DNA from: Rebecca billardiae RCC1528
Taxonomy: Eukaryota; Haptophyta
Reading direction: 5' to 3'
NCBI GenBank assembly: GCA_965240325.2
Contig: OZ251235.1
Span: 310,001 to 374,000, forward strand
Length of the DNA stretch: 64,000 nt
Part shown: positions 17,430 to 28,176 of the stretch, in pieces
Layout: every line of letters starts with the position of its first letter
Position numbering within the stretch: position 1 is the stretch's first letter
Position numbers and translations under genes: made by a program
The notes under the pieces: generated by a model
The model's database searches: none
Seen by the model: only the letters and a program-made list of their open reading frames with translations
Told to the model about the DNA's origin: nothing

Positions 17430-20006
17430 TCAGGTGGCGACGGGGTGCGGCGCACGGCCCGGGCGCGACCGCGTCGGCCCGGGGCGCACGCGAGCCCCGC
17501 TGGCCCCGTTGCCATCACCATCGCGCGCACGCCCCGCGCTCGGAGGCGTGGGCCCCGCTTCCACCGTCCGCTCGTCGCCGCGCGCGCGGAAGAGCTGGCC
17601 GAGCGCGGCGGCGAACGAGGCGGAGTGCTCGCCCGAGCCGAGCGCTTCCGCGCGCGCGCTCCCGCCGAGGCGGGCGGAGCTGACGAGGCGGTGGCACTCC
17701 AAGATCGCGTCGGGCCCGTTCCCAGCGTCCGCGAAGAAGGCACGCACCGCCTCGGCCGCGTGGCCCTCGCCCGCGGCGTCGCCTGGATGGAGCGGCTCGC
17801 GGGCCGCGTCGAGCAGCGCCGCCCGCGCCACGCGCCGCGCGTCGCGCTCGGCGGAGGTTGCGCCGCCTCCGCGCGAGACCTTCGCGAGGTTGAGCGAGAC
17901 GTCCACGCCACCGGGCGCGCGCTGCGTGCGCACCGGCCCGCGCGGCGCCCGGAAGCTGCCGACAAACTCGGCCGTGCGCTCGGCGGTCCCCGCGTCGCCG
18001 CCGGGCGCGGCCGCAGGGTTGACCAGCATGTCGAGGAAGCTGCTCACGGGCAGCGGCGCGGCGTCGCCCGCGCCCGCGCCCGCGCCCGGCTCGCGCGCCG
18101 CGTCGTGCAGCGCGCCGCGCGCCACACCGCCGCCGCCGCCCTCGGCGCCGGGCTGCCGCGGCTGCGGCGGCCGCGCCGGCTGCTGCGTGCCGGCGATGCG
18201 CTCGAACATCTGGCCCTTCCACTCGGCAATGTGCGGGTGATCCGCGCCGAGCACGCTCTCGAAGATGGCCTGCGCGGAGACGACGAGCGGCTCGGCGTCG
18301 GCGCGCGCGTCCTGCCGCACGAAGTGCAGCGCCAGGTTGCCCAGGTTCTTGGCCACGCCCGTCAGCAGCTCCTTCTCCGCGTCGAGTGCGCCGCCACCGC
18401 CCTCAGGCACGGTAGAACCATGCACGCGCGCGAGCTCGGCCTGCGTGCTCTCGAGCTCGCGCGCGAGCGTCGCCTTCTCCTCCTCCTGCGCCGCGCGCAC
18501 GCGGCGCAGCTCGGGCGTGTCGTCCAGCGCCGCCATCGCCTTCGCCAGCGCGCTCGTCTTCGCCTGCCGCTCGACGAGCAGCGCGTTCTTGCGCGCCTCC
18601 GCCTCGCGCTGCGCCGCCGCCTCGGCCGCGAGCGCCGACTTGAGCTCGTCCTTGGCGCGCGCGGCGGCGGCCTGCGCCTGCTTGGCCTCGACGATGTGCG
18701 CCTTCGCCGCGCGCTCGAGCTCGAGCACGGCCTCGTGCGGCGCGGCCAGCTCCTGCAGCACCCGCGCCTCGAGCGCGTGCAGCGCGCCCTGCTTGCCGTC
18801 GAGCTGCGCCTGCAGGTTGGCTGAGAGCCCGCCGTAGTCGAGCGTCGCGTTCACGCGCGCGCGCACGACCACGTTCATCGCCTGCTGCCCAAACTCGAGC
18901 GAGTTGTGCGTCTCGAAGGTGTCGCGCTTGGAGGGCGCGACGCAGACGATCAGCGTCGTCTTCGCGTTCCCGCCCAGCGCGTTCGACAGCAGCCGCGTCA
19001 GCTTGGACTCGCGGAAGGGCGGGCGCTCGGTCTTCGAGTTCTTGGCCATCGCCTCGATGCAGCGGCCGAGCGTCGTCAGCGACTTGTTGATCGAGATGGC
19101 CTCCTCGAGGCCCTGGCCCTCGACGCCGGACTTCTTGATGCGCTCCGAGCCCGCCAGGTCGACCATGTACAGCTTGCCCATCAGCGTGCGCGTGCCGCCG
19201 CGCCGCGTGAGCTGCAGCATCATCACGGCGTGCGAGCGCGACGAGTCGGCGTTCATCGACGTGGACGCGGTCGCGCGGTTGCCGTTGCCGTCGGCGAGGA
19301 CGGCCTTGGCGTCGTCGACGGAGCCGACGGGGCGCCAGGTGAGACCGGTGAGGAACACGCCCGTCTTCGTGTCCTCGCGGATCTGCACCTCCGCGCTCGG
19401 CTCGAGCAGGTCGTACAGCGCCTCGAGGTACACCTGCAGGTACGCCATTTCGACCGAGTACTCGTGCTCCGCGTCCGCGCGGATCTGATCGAAGATCTCC
19501 TCGAAGGCGCGGATCATCACGCCCGCGCCCGCGCCCGAGCGCTCGTTCGCGAGCGTGTACGTCTTGCCCGCGCCCGTCTGCCCGTAGCACATCACGCAGC
19601 CGGTGAAGCCCTCGAGCGTCGACTTGACGATGCTCGCCGCCGCCGCGTCGTACACGTCCTGCTGCGAGCCGTCAGGCGGGATGACGCGGTCGAAGACGAA
19701 CTGCTTGGGCGCCTTCGCGGATGCCTTGCTGAACGAGCCGCCACCGCCGCCCGCCGACTTGAACGAGCCCTCCCTGCCCTCGCCACCGTCGTCCGCGCCG
19801 AGCGCCCACACCATGTCTCGCGCGCGGTCCACCTGCAGCGACACATTGTCCGCGCCGCCCTCGTCGGCGGAGACCTGCGGCCGGATACGAACGACAACGT
19901 TGACGCGCTCCTCGTCGCCGCCACCCTCCTTCTCGCCCTCCTTCTTGCGCGGGGCAGCCGCCCTCCCTTTTGTGGGCGTTGGGGCCCGGCCAGTTTGAGT
20001 GGCCAT
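17430..20006 (-). CDS. Kinesin with N-terminal motor, coiled coil and TPR-like C-terminal segment
   Basis: The 858-aa protein starts at the ATG at 20006. Residues about 33-385 are the motor: VVVRIRP, P-loop GQTGAGKT (142-149), switch I NADSSRSH, switch II DLAGSE, and the microtubule-binding RESKLTRLLSNALGG. Residues about 405-570 are Ala/Glu/Arg heptad-like coiled coil. At about 590-645, VAKNLGNLALHFVRQDARADAEPL and IFESVLGADHPHIAEWKGQM resemble the TPR repeats of kinesin light chains. After that it is low-complexity (Gly/Ala/Pro), then more helical. It is a plus-end-type N-terminal motor by layout; the subfamily is unclear. The Gly/Ser-rich insert before the motor core (about 75-100) is unusual. 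It is divergent from the two-TM protein at 20230. Confidence 0.9.
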   Translation of the reverse strand: MATQTGRAPTPTKGRAAAPRKKEGEKEGGGDEERVNVVVRIRPQVSADEGGADNVSLQVDRARDMVWALGADDGGEGREGSFKSAGGGGGSFSKASAKAPKQFVFDRVIPPDGSQQDVYDAAAASIVKSTLEGFTGCVMCYGQTGAGKTYTLANERSGAGAGVMIRAFEEIFDQIRADAEHEYSVEMAYLQVYLEALYDLLEPSAEVQIREDTKTGVFLTGLTWRPVGSVDDAKAVLADGNGNRATASTSMNADSSRSHAVMMLQLTRRGGTRTLMGKLYMVDLAGSERIKKSGVEGQGLEEAISINKSLTTLGRCIEAMAKNSKTERPPFRESKLTRLLSNALGGNAKTTLIVCVAPSKRDTFETHNSLEFGQQAMNVVVRARVNATLDYGGLSANLQAQLDGKQGALHALEARVLQELAAPHEAVLELERAAKAHIVEAKQAQAAAARAKDELKSALAAEAAAQREAEARKNALLVERQAKTSALAKAMAALDDTPELRRVRAAQEEEKATLARELESTQAELARVHGSTVPEGGGGALDAEKELLTGVAKNLGNLALHFVRQDARADAEPLVVSAQAIFESVLGADHPHIAEWKGQMFERIAGTQQPARPPQPRQPGAEGGGGGVARGALHDAAREPGAGAGAGDAAPLPVSSFLDMLVNPAAAPGGDAGTAERTAEFVGSFRAPRGPVRTQRAPGGVDVSLNLAKVSRGGGATSAERDARRVARAALLDAAREPLHPGDAAGEGHAAEAVRAFFADAGNGPDAILECHRLVSSARLGGSARAEALGSGEHSASFAAALGQLFRARGDERTVEAGPTPPSAGRARDGDGNGASGARVRPGPTRSRPGRAPHPVAT

Positions 20007-20229
20007 CGCCCTGGTGCGCTCCAGCGGCTGCTGGCAGATTTGTGGACTACGATCTCGAGCGATCTCGGCACAGATGTCACATTTTCGTATCGAATAGCCC
20101 CCCAAAATTGGGACGGGTTGATGCCAAATTCTGTCTGGCCGGCTTGCTGCAGCGGCTCCAAGGCGAACGGACTGAGAGGGCCCGCCAAGGCCAGCGCGCT
20201 CGGCGCGCTCGGCAGGCGGTCAGGTCAGC

Positions 20230-20826
20230 ATGGGAGGTCAAATGTCCTCACCGGCGAGTGCGGTGGAGGGCTCGAACCGCGTCGTGGTCCTGTTCCAGAC
20301 CACCACCATTCTGGGCCAGTGGTCCTACTCCGCCGACGCCGCGCCGCCGCCTCAGCTCGATGGCAAGATGGATGCCACCGCCTGGCGTCGATTCCTGGAG
20401 GCAGTCCACGGCACGACGAGCGACTTTCGCATCCTGGCTGGGTTGATGGGCGTACTCATCGCCGGCGCGTGGGCCGTTGGGCTATCCGTCCTGGCGCTGA
20501 GCATCACCGAGCGGCCAGCGCGCGAAACGCCCGCACCGTCGTTTATGATTCTGGCCTTCCCCTGCATCATTGGTGTCTTTGCGCTCGTGTGGTACGGATG
20601 GAATCAGCTGGACAAGCGGGGGCACAACGTGGCGCGCGACTTTGCGGGCGACTTCTCGAGTGCAGGATGCACCCTTACCTACACTTCGGAGGTCGAACGG
20701 CGTGGGAAGCGCCGCGTGAAGCACGCTTGGTTCACCGTCGACGTCCAGCAGCAGCCTGCACTGCCAGTTGCTGTGGGCATTCCGATGCAGCCAGTGGTGG
20801 CGGCGGCGGCGGTTGTGCCAGCATAG
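20230..20826 (+). CDS. Two-transmembrane protein, unknown function (198 aa)
   Basis: The ATG at 20230 opens a frame with a soluble N-terminus (about 1-65), a first helix LAGLMGVLIAGAWAVGLSVLAL (about 70-92), a second helix FMILAFPCIIGVFALVWYGW (about 105-125), and a soluble C-terminal region containing a Cys-x-Leu-Thr-Tyr-Thr strand, a basic RRGKRRVKHAWFTVDV segment and an Ala/Val-rich end. No family was recognised. The 223-bp gap to the kinesin start is a shared divergent upstream region. Confidence 0.55.
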   Translation: MGGQMSSPASAVEGSNRVVVLFQTTTILGQWSYSADAAPPPQLDGKMDATAWRRFLEAVHGTTSDFRILAGLMGVLIAGAWAVGLSVLALSITERPARETPAPSFMILAFPCIIGVFALVWYGWNQLDKRGHNVARDFAGDFSSAGCTLTYTSEVERRGKRRVKHAWFTVDVQQQPALPVAVGIPMQPVVAAAAVVPA

Positions 20827-20910
20827 CAAGTCGCGCACCGTGTCAGCTTCTTGCAGCTCGCATCGGATGATGCCGTTCTACGACGCGCAGTGCCGCGGAC
20901 TCAAAGTTCT

Positions 20911-21060
20911 ATATGATTTAACGGCGACACAGGTAGGACGGCGCAGGTCTCCTGATTCGTCGTCGGCAGTGCCCGATCGTCGACACGAAGTCGGCGCTGG
21001 TGGCAGAGCATAGCCTGACGAACCGCTATCAAATGGCTTGAGCGCGGCCTTGAGCCGTGC
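20911..21060 (+). repeat. Dispersed repeat H, copy 2 (longest)
   Basis: The left half matches the reverse complement of 6459-6538. The right half (TGGTGGCAGAGCATAGCCTG, then CTTGAGCGCGGCCTTGAGC) matches 52360-52420. This copy bridges the other two and defines the family. Confidence 0.8.
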
Positions 21061-21427
21061 TGGAGCCGCCATACTGTAAATCATTCGTACTCACGACGCG
21101 GCTCGGACCCGGGTGGCAGGGTGAGTGGCGGCCGCCGGTGGCGCGCCGTCAGCTGACAGCTCGCATGGACCTGCTGTGCCCCAGAGCCAGGGCGAGCGTG
21201 CAGGCTGCCCGGATGTCAGACGACCGTCTCAGCCGCTGGGCCCTGGCGTGTGATCCGGCGGTGATGTAGTCGTCCCCGTGTGGCACCCTGACCCTGGCCC
21301 TGCGCGGCCGCGTGCGCGCTGCCCGGTCATCATCGGTCATTCAATCAATAGTAGTTCTGCTGTGTGCACTGAGTGCCCACGGCCTGGGCGGGTGGCAAAT
21401 TGTCCATGCTGGTGGAGTTATTGTAAA

Positions 21428-21525
21428 CTCGCGCCAGAAAAAAGGAGAGGGGAGGAAAAAGGAGGGGGAGGAGGGAAGGAGGGAGAAGAGAGGGGGAGAA
21501 GAGAGGGAGGAAAAGGAGGATCATC
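21428..21525 (+). repeat. Polypurine tract, about 95 bp
   Basis: This is an almost unbroken A/G run of AGGAGGGG-type units on the plus strand, with no pyrimidine interruption for most of its length. It sits in noncoding spacer. Confidence 0.85.
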
Positions 21526-23521
21526 GTAGTCGGTGATAGTGGTCAGTCTGATACAGCTGGGCGCTCGGTCAGGGACATCATGTCTCGGCTACAGACGTGA
21601 CATCCGTCGACTGTAGTGGCTGAATCGGTTACGCCTGCTCGTCGTCGCGCGCTCGGCGCTTCGAAATCACTGTCGTCGTGCCGTGATTGTGACGACAGGC
21701 GACGACAGTGACCCTCCGCCGCAGGCAAAGCGCACGCCGTCAGACCTGGGCTCAGTGAGGCGGTAGCGGTGCGCACACGCCCTGCCGTCACAAACACATG
21801 CCGATGCATTCAATGGGCGTCTGGCTGTTTCACTCATCGACAACTGCTGCCGAGCAAGAGGAGCGCTCGAGTGAGGCGCGTCTAAGGCATGGTATCACGC
21901 CACGCAGTCAGCGGCCAGCGAGCAAGTGGGCGGCACTCCGCCCATCAGCAGCCTCCGCACACGTGTGAGCTGTGGTGGAGCTGTGCAGGTGGTCACGCGA
22001 CAGACGAGAGGAGGCGGCGGAATGCGGGCGAACAGTCGCCTCAGCCGATGCGCACGAAAGCGTGTGTCGGTCAGCGGATGGCTACCTCGTACACACACGG
22101 CACAGTGCACGGCTGCCAACAGCACGTGCCACTGGGTGGGTCGCTCTCACAAAGGACTCAGCGCCGCGAGAGCGAGGAGCGCTGGCCTGACGACGGGGGG
22201 CGCGAGTGCAGGTGCGGTGGACCGGTGCCGCGGCCTGTATGCGACTCCCGATGCAAATGCGCGCGCGCGTGCGCGTAAGGGTGTCGTCCAGCCTCTGCGG
22301 CACTCAGACTCTGGAAGGCTGCTGCGGTGCACACATGTGCCTTCCTCAGCCGCCTCACGCGCCAAGTGGCACGCATCACGGCGGCGAGAGCGTCCGCGAC
22401 GTTGGCGATCGCAGGGCCGACCCCTAGCAGCTTCAGCGCCTCGTCCTCGGTACCGCCCGGAGCCCAAAGCTGCTGAAGCTCTGGGCCGACCACGATCTCA
22501 CACTCACCTACCGTGCAGCAGGGGCCTGCTTTGCGAGCGCGGTCGTACGTGCATGGTCCCTTGCTCCACGGTGTGCTTTCTCTCGCAAATCCGCTGCTGA
22601 TCGCGCCTCTCAGCCATGCGCCCAGCGCCGCCGCGACAAGCTGCGCAGCGCCGCGGCTGTCGGCGCGCGCGAGGGCGGCCGCGACTAGGCACGCGACGGC
22701 AGGCGGTGCGCTGTGCGGCGCGGCGGCGGGCGGCGCGTTCGGCACTGCCGGCGCCACAGAGGCCGCGCGCTCGCAGCTGAGATTGCGGTGCGCGTCTACC
22801 CATCACCCGCGTCGCCGACCGCTGGCGGCAGCGGTGGCCGCCGAGGGCCGCGCGCACTGGCGGCGTAGGTGTGCCGCGCGCCGCCGAGCGTGCACGCGGG
22901 CGCGCGTGTGTGCGTCACGTCGTCGGGAAAGGGCAACGCCACGGCGCCCCGCATCTGCCGCGGCCGGCATGGCGACACGAGATACGGCCGCGTCCCCCGA
23001 AGGTCAGCGGCGCTAACACCGAAGTCAGCAACGTGAGCAGCGCCAACCTCGACGCTGACAAGAGCTGGACTGCTTCGGCTTAGCTGTCAGACGCCACGTG
23101 GGTGGTCAGGCGCGTCCCCTGCCGACACGTGCATATGTGCCAGTGGGAGTGATGCACGCGAGGCCACGGCGTTTAGCGTCGATCGTGCGTTGCCAAACGC
23201 GCCTTGAGGTCGCTCCCCACGCGCGGTCTGTGAGGGTGTTTGAACCCCTCGCCGGGCGCCATCGTCAGCGACCAAGTGCGAGGGCCGGAGGAGGGGAGTC
23301 AACGAGGGCCAAGGGCGTTGTCGCCACGAGGCCTCCGCCAACTCGTGCAACCATTGGCTGAGCCAAAAGATGGCAGTCTGAAGTCCTATGTGAGCCAAAA
23401 GATAGCCCAATAAGTAAAAGTCCTGCCTAGGCCCTTCCGGACAGCCAAAAGAGTCCACCAGCATGCCCTAGTAGCCGGGGCGGGTGGCCAAACGAACGCT
23501 TCCGTGAGTCCGTGCGTCGCG

Positions 23522-25180
23522 ATGAGCGCCAAGCGCACGATCGCGGACCTGAGCGTCGACGATGACGGCGAGGACGGCGAGCAGAATGGTGCCAAGTGCC
23601 GGGCGGTGGCAGCCACGCCCCAAGCCGCGCCGCCGCTACCCGCGTTCCGCCTGCTGCGCGGTCGTGACGAGCCAACCGCAAGCCATCTCGTCACCCTAAG
23701 CGAGCTGACGGCGGGCGACGCATGGGAGTGCGTGATCCTCTCGAACTACCTGATCTGCGAGCACTGGCTCCTGAGCGCGTGCCCGGTGCTCCGCCGGACG
23801 CCCACGGTCGTCATCACAACAGAGCCGCTGTCGCCGTGGCACGAGCGCGTGCAGATCTTCAAGCCGCGGCTATTCGATAAATACGGCGTGAATCACTCCA
23901 AGTTCTTCGTGCTGCTCGCGCCGGCCGGCGTGCGAGTGATCGTGCACACGGCCAACCTGCTCTACCACGACGTGGAGCACATGACGCAGGGCGTGTGGTC
24001 GCAGGACTTCCCGCGAAAGGCGCTCGTGCCCGGCTGCCCGCCCACGTGCGAGTTTGAGGAGAAGCTGGTCGCGTACCTCAACGCGACGGGCTGGGAGGGC
24101 GGCGGGAAGGCGGGAGGTGTCTCGTCCCTGTCGCTGCGCGAGTTCGACTTCTCGCGCGCCGCCGCTCACCTGCTCGGCTCCGTCCCCGGCCGTCACGGCC
24201 GTCACGAGAAGAAGGAGCGCGACTACTGGGGCCACCAGCAGCTCTCAGTCGCTCTGCGGCGCGAGCGGCTGCAGCACGGCACGGCCGCGCTGCCCGCCAG
24301 CGCCGACGACGAGCTCGTGCTGCAGTTCTCCTCGCTCTCCTCCTCCGGCCGCTCGGCCAAACAGCACCTCCTCGACGAGCTCGTCGACTCGATGTGGGGG
24401 CATGCGGGCGGCCGGCCGGGACGCGTGCGCGTGGTCTGGCCGACCGTGGACGAGGTGCGCCTCAGCAAGATTGGGTTCGGCTCAGGCACGTCGATGCCCT
24501 CGGCGAGCAACCACGTCAGCGATGTGCACCGCCGCCAGGTGATGCACCGCTGGGTCTCCGCCGGCGCGGATGGCCCGTCCGCCGCTGGCGCGGCGGGGCA
24601 GCTCGGGCGAGCGCGCACGATGCCGCACATCAAGAGCTACGTGCGCTGGTCCCCGGGCTCAGGCCGCATCGTGTGGGCGGCGCTCACCTCGGCCAACTAC
24701 TCCATGGCCGCGTGGGGCAAGCTCGAGAACAACTCGTCGCAGCTGTACATCAAGAACTTCGAGCTTGGCGTGCTCGTCACGCCCGGCGCGCTGGCACGCG
24801 CCGGCGCTGCCGTGCGCGCCTGGAACTGCCTCGCGCCAGACGCCCGCTGCGCGGTGCCAGCCGTCGTACGAGCAGCAAAGGGCGCTGGCGCCGAGGCGGA
24901 GGAGGCCCCCGATGCAACGGCTGAACCGCCCGCGCTGGTGCCGCTGGGGTCAGCCGCCGGTGCGGCTGTCCAGGGCGGCGTCGTGTCGCTCCCTTTGCCC
25001 TATTGCCTCCCGCCGACACCGTACGCCGCGGGCGATCGACCGTGGTCGGCGAGAGACGACGTGGGGCAGGCGATCGTGTATTCGCCGCCGGATCACCTTG
25101 GCCACACAACGGTCGGGCACATCAAGCTTCATGGCGTTGACAAGGAAGGGCGGGTGGTCGCGCGCGCAACATTGAGCTAA
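23522..25180 (+). CDS. TDP1: Tyrosyl-DNA phosphodiesterase 1
   Basis: The 552-aa protein starts at the ATG at 23522 (a non-ATG extension upstream was ignored). It belongs to the phospholipase-D superfamily. The first HKN motif is in GVNHSKFFVLL (H125, K127); the second is in PHIKSYVRW (H369, K371), followed by WAALTSANYSMAAWG. The N-terminal acidic stretch (SVDDDGEDGEQ) is nuclear-type and disordered, and the core begins near residue 50. The family resolves trapped topoisomerase I-DNA 3'-phosphotyrosyl adducts and other blocked 3' ends. The C-terminal LPLPYCLPPTPY and DRPWSARDD segments match the family's end, so the gene is complete and intronless. It contains a Gly/Ala-rich insert about residues 350-362. 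Confidence 0.93.
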   Translation: MSAKRTIADLSVDDDGEDGEQNGAKCRAVAATPQAAPPLPAFRLLRGRDEPTASHLVTLSELTAGDAWECVILSNYLICEHWLLSACPVLRRTPTVVITTEPLSPWHERVQIFKPRLFDKYGVNHSKFFVLLAPAGVRVIVHTANLLYHDVEHMTQGVWSQDFPRKALVPGCPPTCEFEEKLVAYLNATGWEGGGKAGGVSSLSLREFDFSRAAAHLLGSVPGRHGRHEKKERDYWGHQQLSVALRRERLQHGTAALPASADDELVLQFSSLSSSGRSAKQHLLDELVDSMWGHAGGRPGRVRVVWPTVDEVRLSKIGFGSGTSMPSASNHVSDVHRRQVMHRWVSAGADGPSAAGAAGQLGRARTMPHIKSYVRWSPGSGRIVWAALTSANYSMAAWGKLENNSSQLYIKNFELGVLVTPGALARAGAAVRAWNCLAPDARCAVPAVVRAAKGAGAEAEEAPDATAEPPALVPLGSAAGAAVQGGVVSLPLPYCLPPTPYAAGDRPWSARDDVGQAIVYSPPDHLGHTTVGHIKLHGVDKEGRVVARATLS

Positions 25181-25482
25181 CCATCCTGCGCTATTCATCG
25201 CGTCGAGAGTACTACTGGCCGACAACTTTAACACTCTCAGGCTTCAGCACTACTAGTCTCTTTGTCCGTGTCATGCTCACTCGCGGGCGTCGCTGCGGCT
25301 GCCGGCTGCTGCCGAGTCTTGCTGAGTTGCTGCGCATACGTCTTTGATACGACTATACTTATTAGTAAGCCGTACTATAGCAATAGTAGCTAGCCCGTAC
25401 AGCGTAGCTTGTAAACGCGGCGCGGTTGGCGACCGTGAGTGGTACTGGCAGACACTACTGGTCCCCGGGGTACCCGTCATAA

Positions 25483-25483
<1 letters not shown>

Positions 25484-25526
<43 letters not shown>
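25484..25526. repeat. (TA)n microsatellite
   Basis: A pure TA run of about 43 bp lies upstream of a repeat E fragment. Confidence 0.97.
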
Positions 25527-25529
<3 letters not shown>

Positions 25530-25579
25530 ATTTCCGGGTATTACAGTGTTATTCACTGTTTATAATAATACTGAATACC

Positions 25580-25636
25580 GGGCGTCAATCTCGCCTGCCT
25601 GAGCTGTGTGCGCGTCTCTTATTCTTAGTAAACTGT
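25580..25636 (+). repeat. Dispersed repeat E, partial copy
   Basis: It shares CGTCAATCTCGCCTGCCTG, GAGCTGTGTG and the terminal TAGTAAACTGT with copies at 1985-2111 and 54979-55099. Confidence 0.8.
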
Positions 25637-25960
25637 CATATATACAGTACCCCGGGTAGTCCGCGTACGGCGTAGGTGACGGACGTCCGGCGCCGGGCGC
25701 CCGGCCCCGCGGCGCGCGGCACACTGCCACTGGTTGCAGCCACTCACAGAGACTCAGACACTTACACTTACTTGTGAGATAGACAGTTAGTCTGTTAGTA
25801 CTTAGTGTCTAGTGAGTGTGACTGCATAGTCACTTGAGTTACTTAGTCCACTCGGCTTGTGCTGTGGATCCGGATCCGGGCGAGGTCGGGGGTCCAAGTC
25901 CGGGCAAGGGGGTTCCAGTCCGGGCGCGCCTTCCGCCAGCAAACCGCACGGCTTCGAGAG

Positions 25961-28176
25961 ATGGCGCTGTGGACGACCCTGCTGCTGCTCGCGGCCGCCC
26001 CGGGCGACCGCCCGGCGGCCCGTCGCTTGCGCGAGCTCGTGGCGCGCAGCCCCGCGCTGAGCGATCCAGCATCATTCGTGCACTCGCCGCACGCGGCGCA
26101 CGGCGCACGAGCCGTGGCCTCGCGTCCGCACGCCGGTTCGTCGCGCGGGCGGGCGCTCCATGATACGTGCGACATGCCCTTTCAGATCGTGGAGGAGGGC
26201 GAGCGCTGCACCGAGCCGAACGCGGGCGTGGCAGTGCTGGAGTGCAAGGAGCCGCTCAAGTGCATCTACGGGCGGTGCAAGAAGGTGAAGGAGGGCGATC
26301 ACTGCACGACCGACGCGCAGTGCGATGGCACGGGCTCGAACATCGACCTCGTGTGCGTGAAGGGCAAGTGCGGCCACCTGCTCGAGGCGGGTGAGACCTG
26401 CACGGACGACGCGCAGTGCTTCTCGAACAAGTGCGGCACCACTGGCGTGTGCTCCGGGCTGAAGCAGGGAGAGAAGTGCGAGTACCTCGGCGGTGGCGAC
26501 AACGTGCTCAGCTATCAGAACCCGTGTGACAAGGGCCTGCACTGCGCGGTCAAGAACAGCGAGGAGGGCGAGCAGCTGGCGACGTGCGAGCCGCCCGTGT
26601 CGACGGGGGGCGTGTGCTTCGGCTACACGATCCGCACCGACGCCATCGCGCCCGACTGGTTCTACCCCGCCTACGTGTCCGCCGTGTACGCCGCGTGCGA
26701 CGCCGGGCACGTGTGCGAGCTCGTCAAGTTCCACCCGAACGGCGAGAACGGCCAGCCGGACGCGGGGCTGTGGCAGTACCACGGCCTGTGTAGGCGGCTG
26801 CTCGCCACGCCGCCGGGCGAGACGTGCCACTCCGACTCCGTCTGCGCCCCGCCGTACGCGTGCATCCACAGCAAGTGCACCTCGACCGAGCTCACGTGCG
26901 GCGATGCCGCGCTCATCATCGACCCGATGGACACGGACGCGCACGCGGTCGCGCTGCTGCACGGCTGCGCGACGAACGAGCGCTGCTCGTGCCCCGGCGG
27001 CGTGGGCCACTGCTATGCCATTCACGACGAGTGCACGGCCGAGGAGGCCCGGCTCGTCAAGTGCATGGAGCAGCACAAGTGCCCGTGGGTCGACTTTGGG
27101 CAGACGCAGTGCGCGGACGACGCGTGCGAGGATGAGCAGATCGCGTACGAGTGCTGCAAGTACCGGGCGCCGCAGTTCAGCGCGAATGTCGACTGGGCGG
27201 TGCGTGCCCGCGCGCCTGCCCGCCCGCCGTGCCGCGCCGTGCCGCGCCCACCGGCACGCCGCTCGCGCTCACCTGCCGCGCCCGCCTGCCACGCCCGCCA
27301 CGCCCGCCCGCCCGCTGTGCCGTCCTGTCGCGCGGTCGCGCCGGGCGCAGGCGATGAAGTACGTGTTCGACATGGATGTGCACGAGAGCTGCGAGCACAT
27401 CGTCACGGGCATGGTGCACGGCCTCAAGCGCGGCGAGCGCGTGATCCTCGAGCTCAACCACGCGGACGACCTGACGGTGAACAGGGAAGGTGTGCGCCCT
27501 GCTCCTGCGCTGCTCGAGCTCCGCCGCCGCGGCGCGCCGCGACGCCTCCCCTCGCACCACGTGCTGCGACGCGCCCTCACCGGTTCACGCTCCCCTCGCT
27601 CCGGGCTGTGGCGCAGGACCCTTTGAGTTCTCCAAGCACACGCTGCACCACCTGGACCCGTACAACGTGACCGTGACGATGCACCCGGAGCACAAGACGT
27701 GCCGGGTCGAGCACGGCTCTGGGGTGATGCGCGACGATGTGCACAACGTCGTCATCAACTGCGGCTGGGGTGGCGGCAGCGCGAGCGGGGGCGGCGCGGG
27801 CGGCGCGATCGCTGCGGCGATCCTGATCCCGCTCTTCGCGTGCTGCGCGTGCGTGGGTCTGGCGGCGGTGTACATCGGGCGGAACACGGGCGGGGGGCCG
27901 ATGGACGGCCTGAGTGTGCTCGCGCGCGCAGCCGGCGACTTGCCGCGGCACCTGCCGCAAGTGAGCCTGCCGCAGTTCCCGGGCCGCGGTGGCGGAGGCG
28001 GCGGTGGCGGCGGCGACGACATCGGCGTGGGGAACTACACGGGCCTCTTCAGCGGCGGCGGAAGCGGCATGGGTCCGAACCAAGCGGACACGATCGTCGA
28101 GCCGATCATCCCGCAGGCGCAGGTGGTCGACGCAGCAACGGGCCAGCCGGTGCTGCAGGCAACGGCCGTCGCGTGA
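25961..28176 (+). CDS. Cys-rich single-pass cell-surface protein, three exons, unknown function
   Basis: The protein is 645 aa when spliced. Exon 1 is 25961-27199, intron 1 is 27200-27350 (151 bp, phase 0), exon 2 is 27351-27489, intron 2 is 27490-27616 (127 bp, phase 1) and exon 3 is 27617-28176; both introns are GT-CAG. The N-terminus MALWTTLLLLAAAPGD is a signal peptide. Residues about 65-410 hold some 40 Cys in spaced modules (CNxxAQC-, CxGLKxGEKC-type), reminiscent of Dickkopf or EGF-like knots. Exon 2 and early exon 3 form a mixed domain (HESCEHIVTGMVHGLKRGE, HHLDPYNVTVTMHPEH, VVINCG). A transmembrane helix (AAAILIPLFACCACVGLAAVY, about 522-546) and a Gly-rich cytoplasmic tail follow. 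It has the layout of a receptor or adhesion protein; the ligand is unknown. Confidence 0.8.

Larger units (their letters stand above)
20827..23521. other. Long intergenic spacer with repeat H copy and purine tract; no firm gene
   Basis: The spacer holds repeat H (20911-21060), a strand-asymmetric purine run (about 21428-21525) and GC-rich unique DNA. One minus-strand frame (22757-22158) has a more protein-like centre (GECEIVVGPELQQLWAP, LKLLGVGPAIANVADALAAV), but it begins at a GTG, lacks an ATG and has a non-protein-like end. I do not call it a gene, though it could be an exon. Confidence 0.45.
25181..25960. other. Intergenic spacer with (TA)n tract and repeat E fragment
   Basis: The spacer carries a TA run (25484-25526) and a fragment of repeat E (25580-25636). 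The remainder is AT-richer than the genes. No gene was seen. Confidence 0.5.

Noticed and set aside
22158-22757. 199-codon minus-strand frame with a protein-like centre
   Set aside because: It has no ATG, a GTG at its 5' limit and a non-protein-like C-terminal half. It was kept as a possible exon only.
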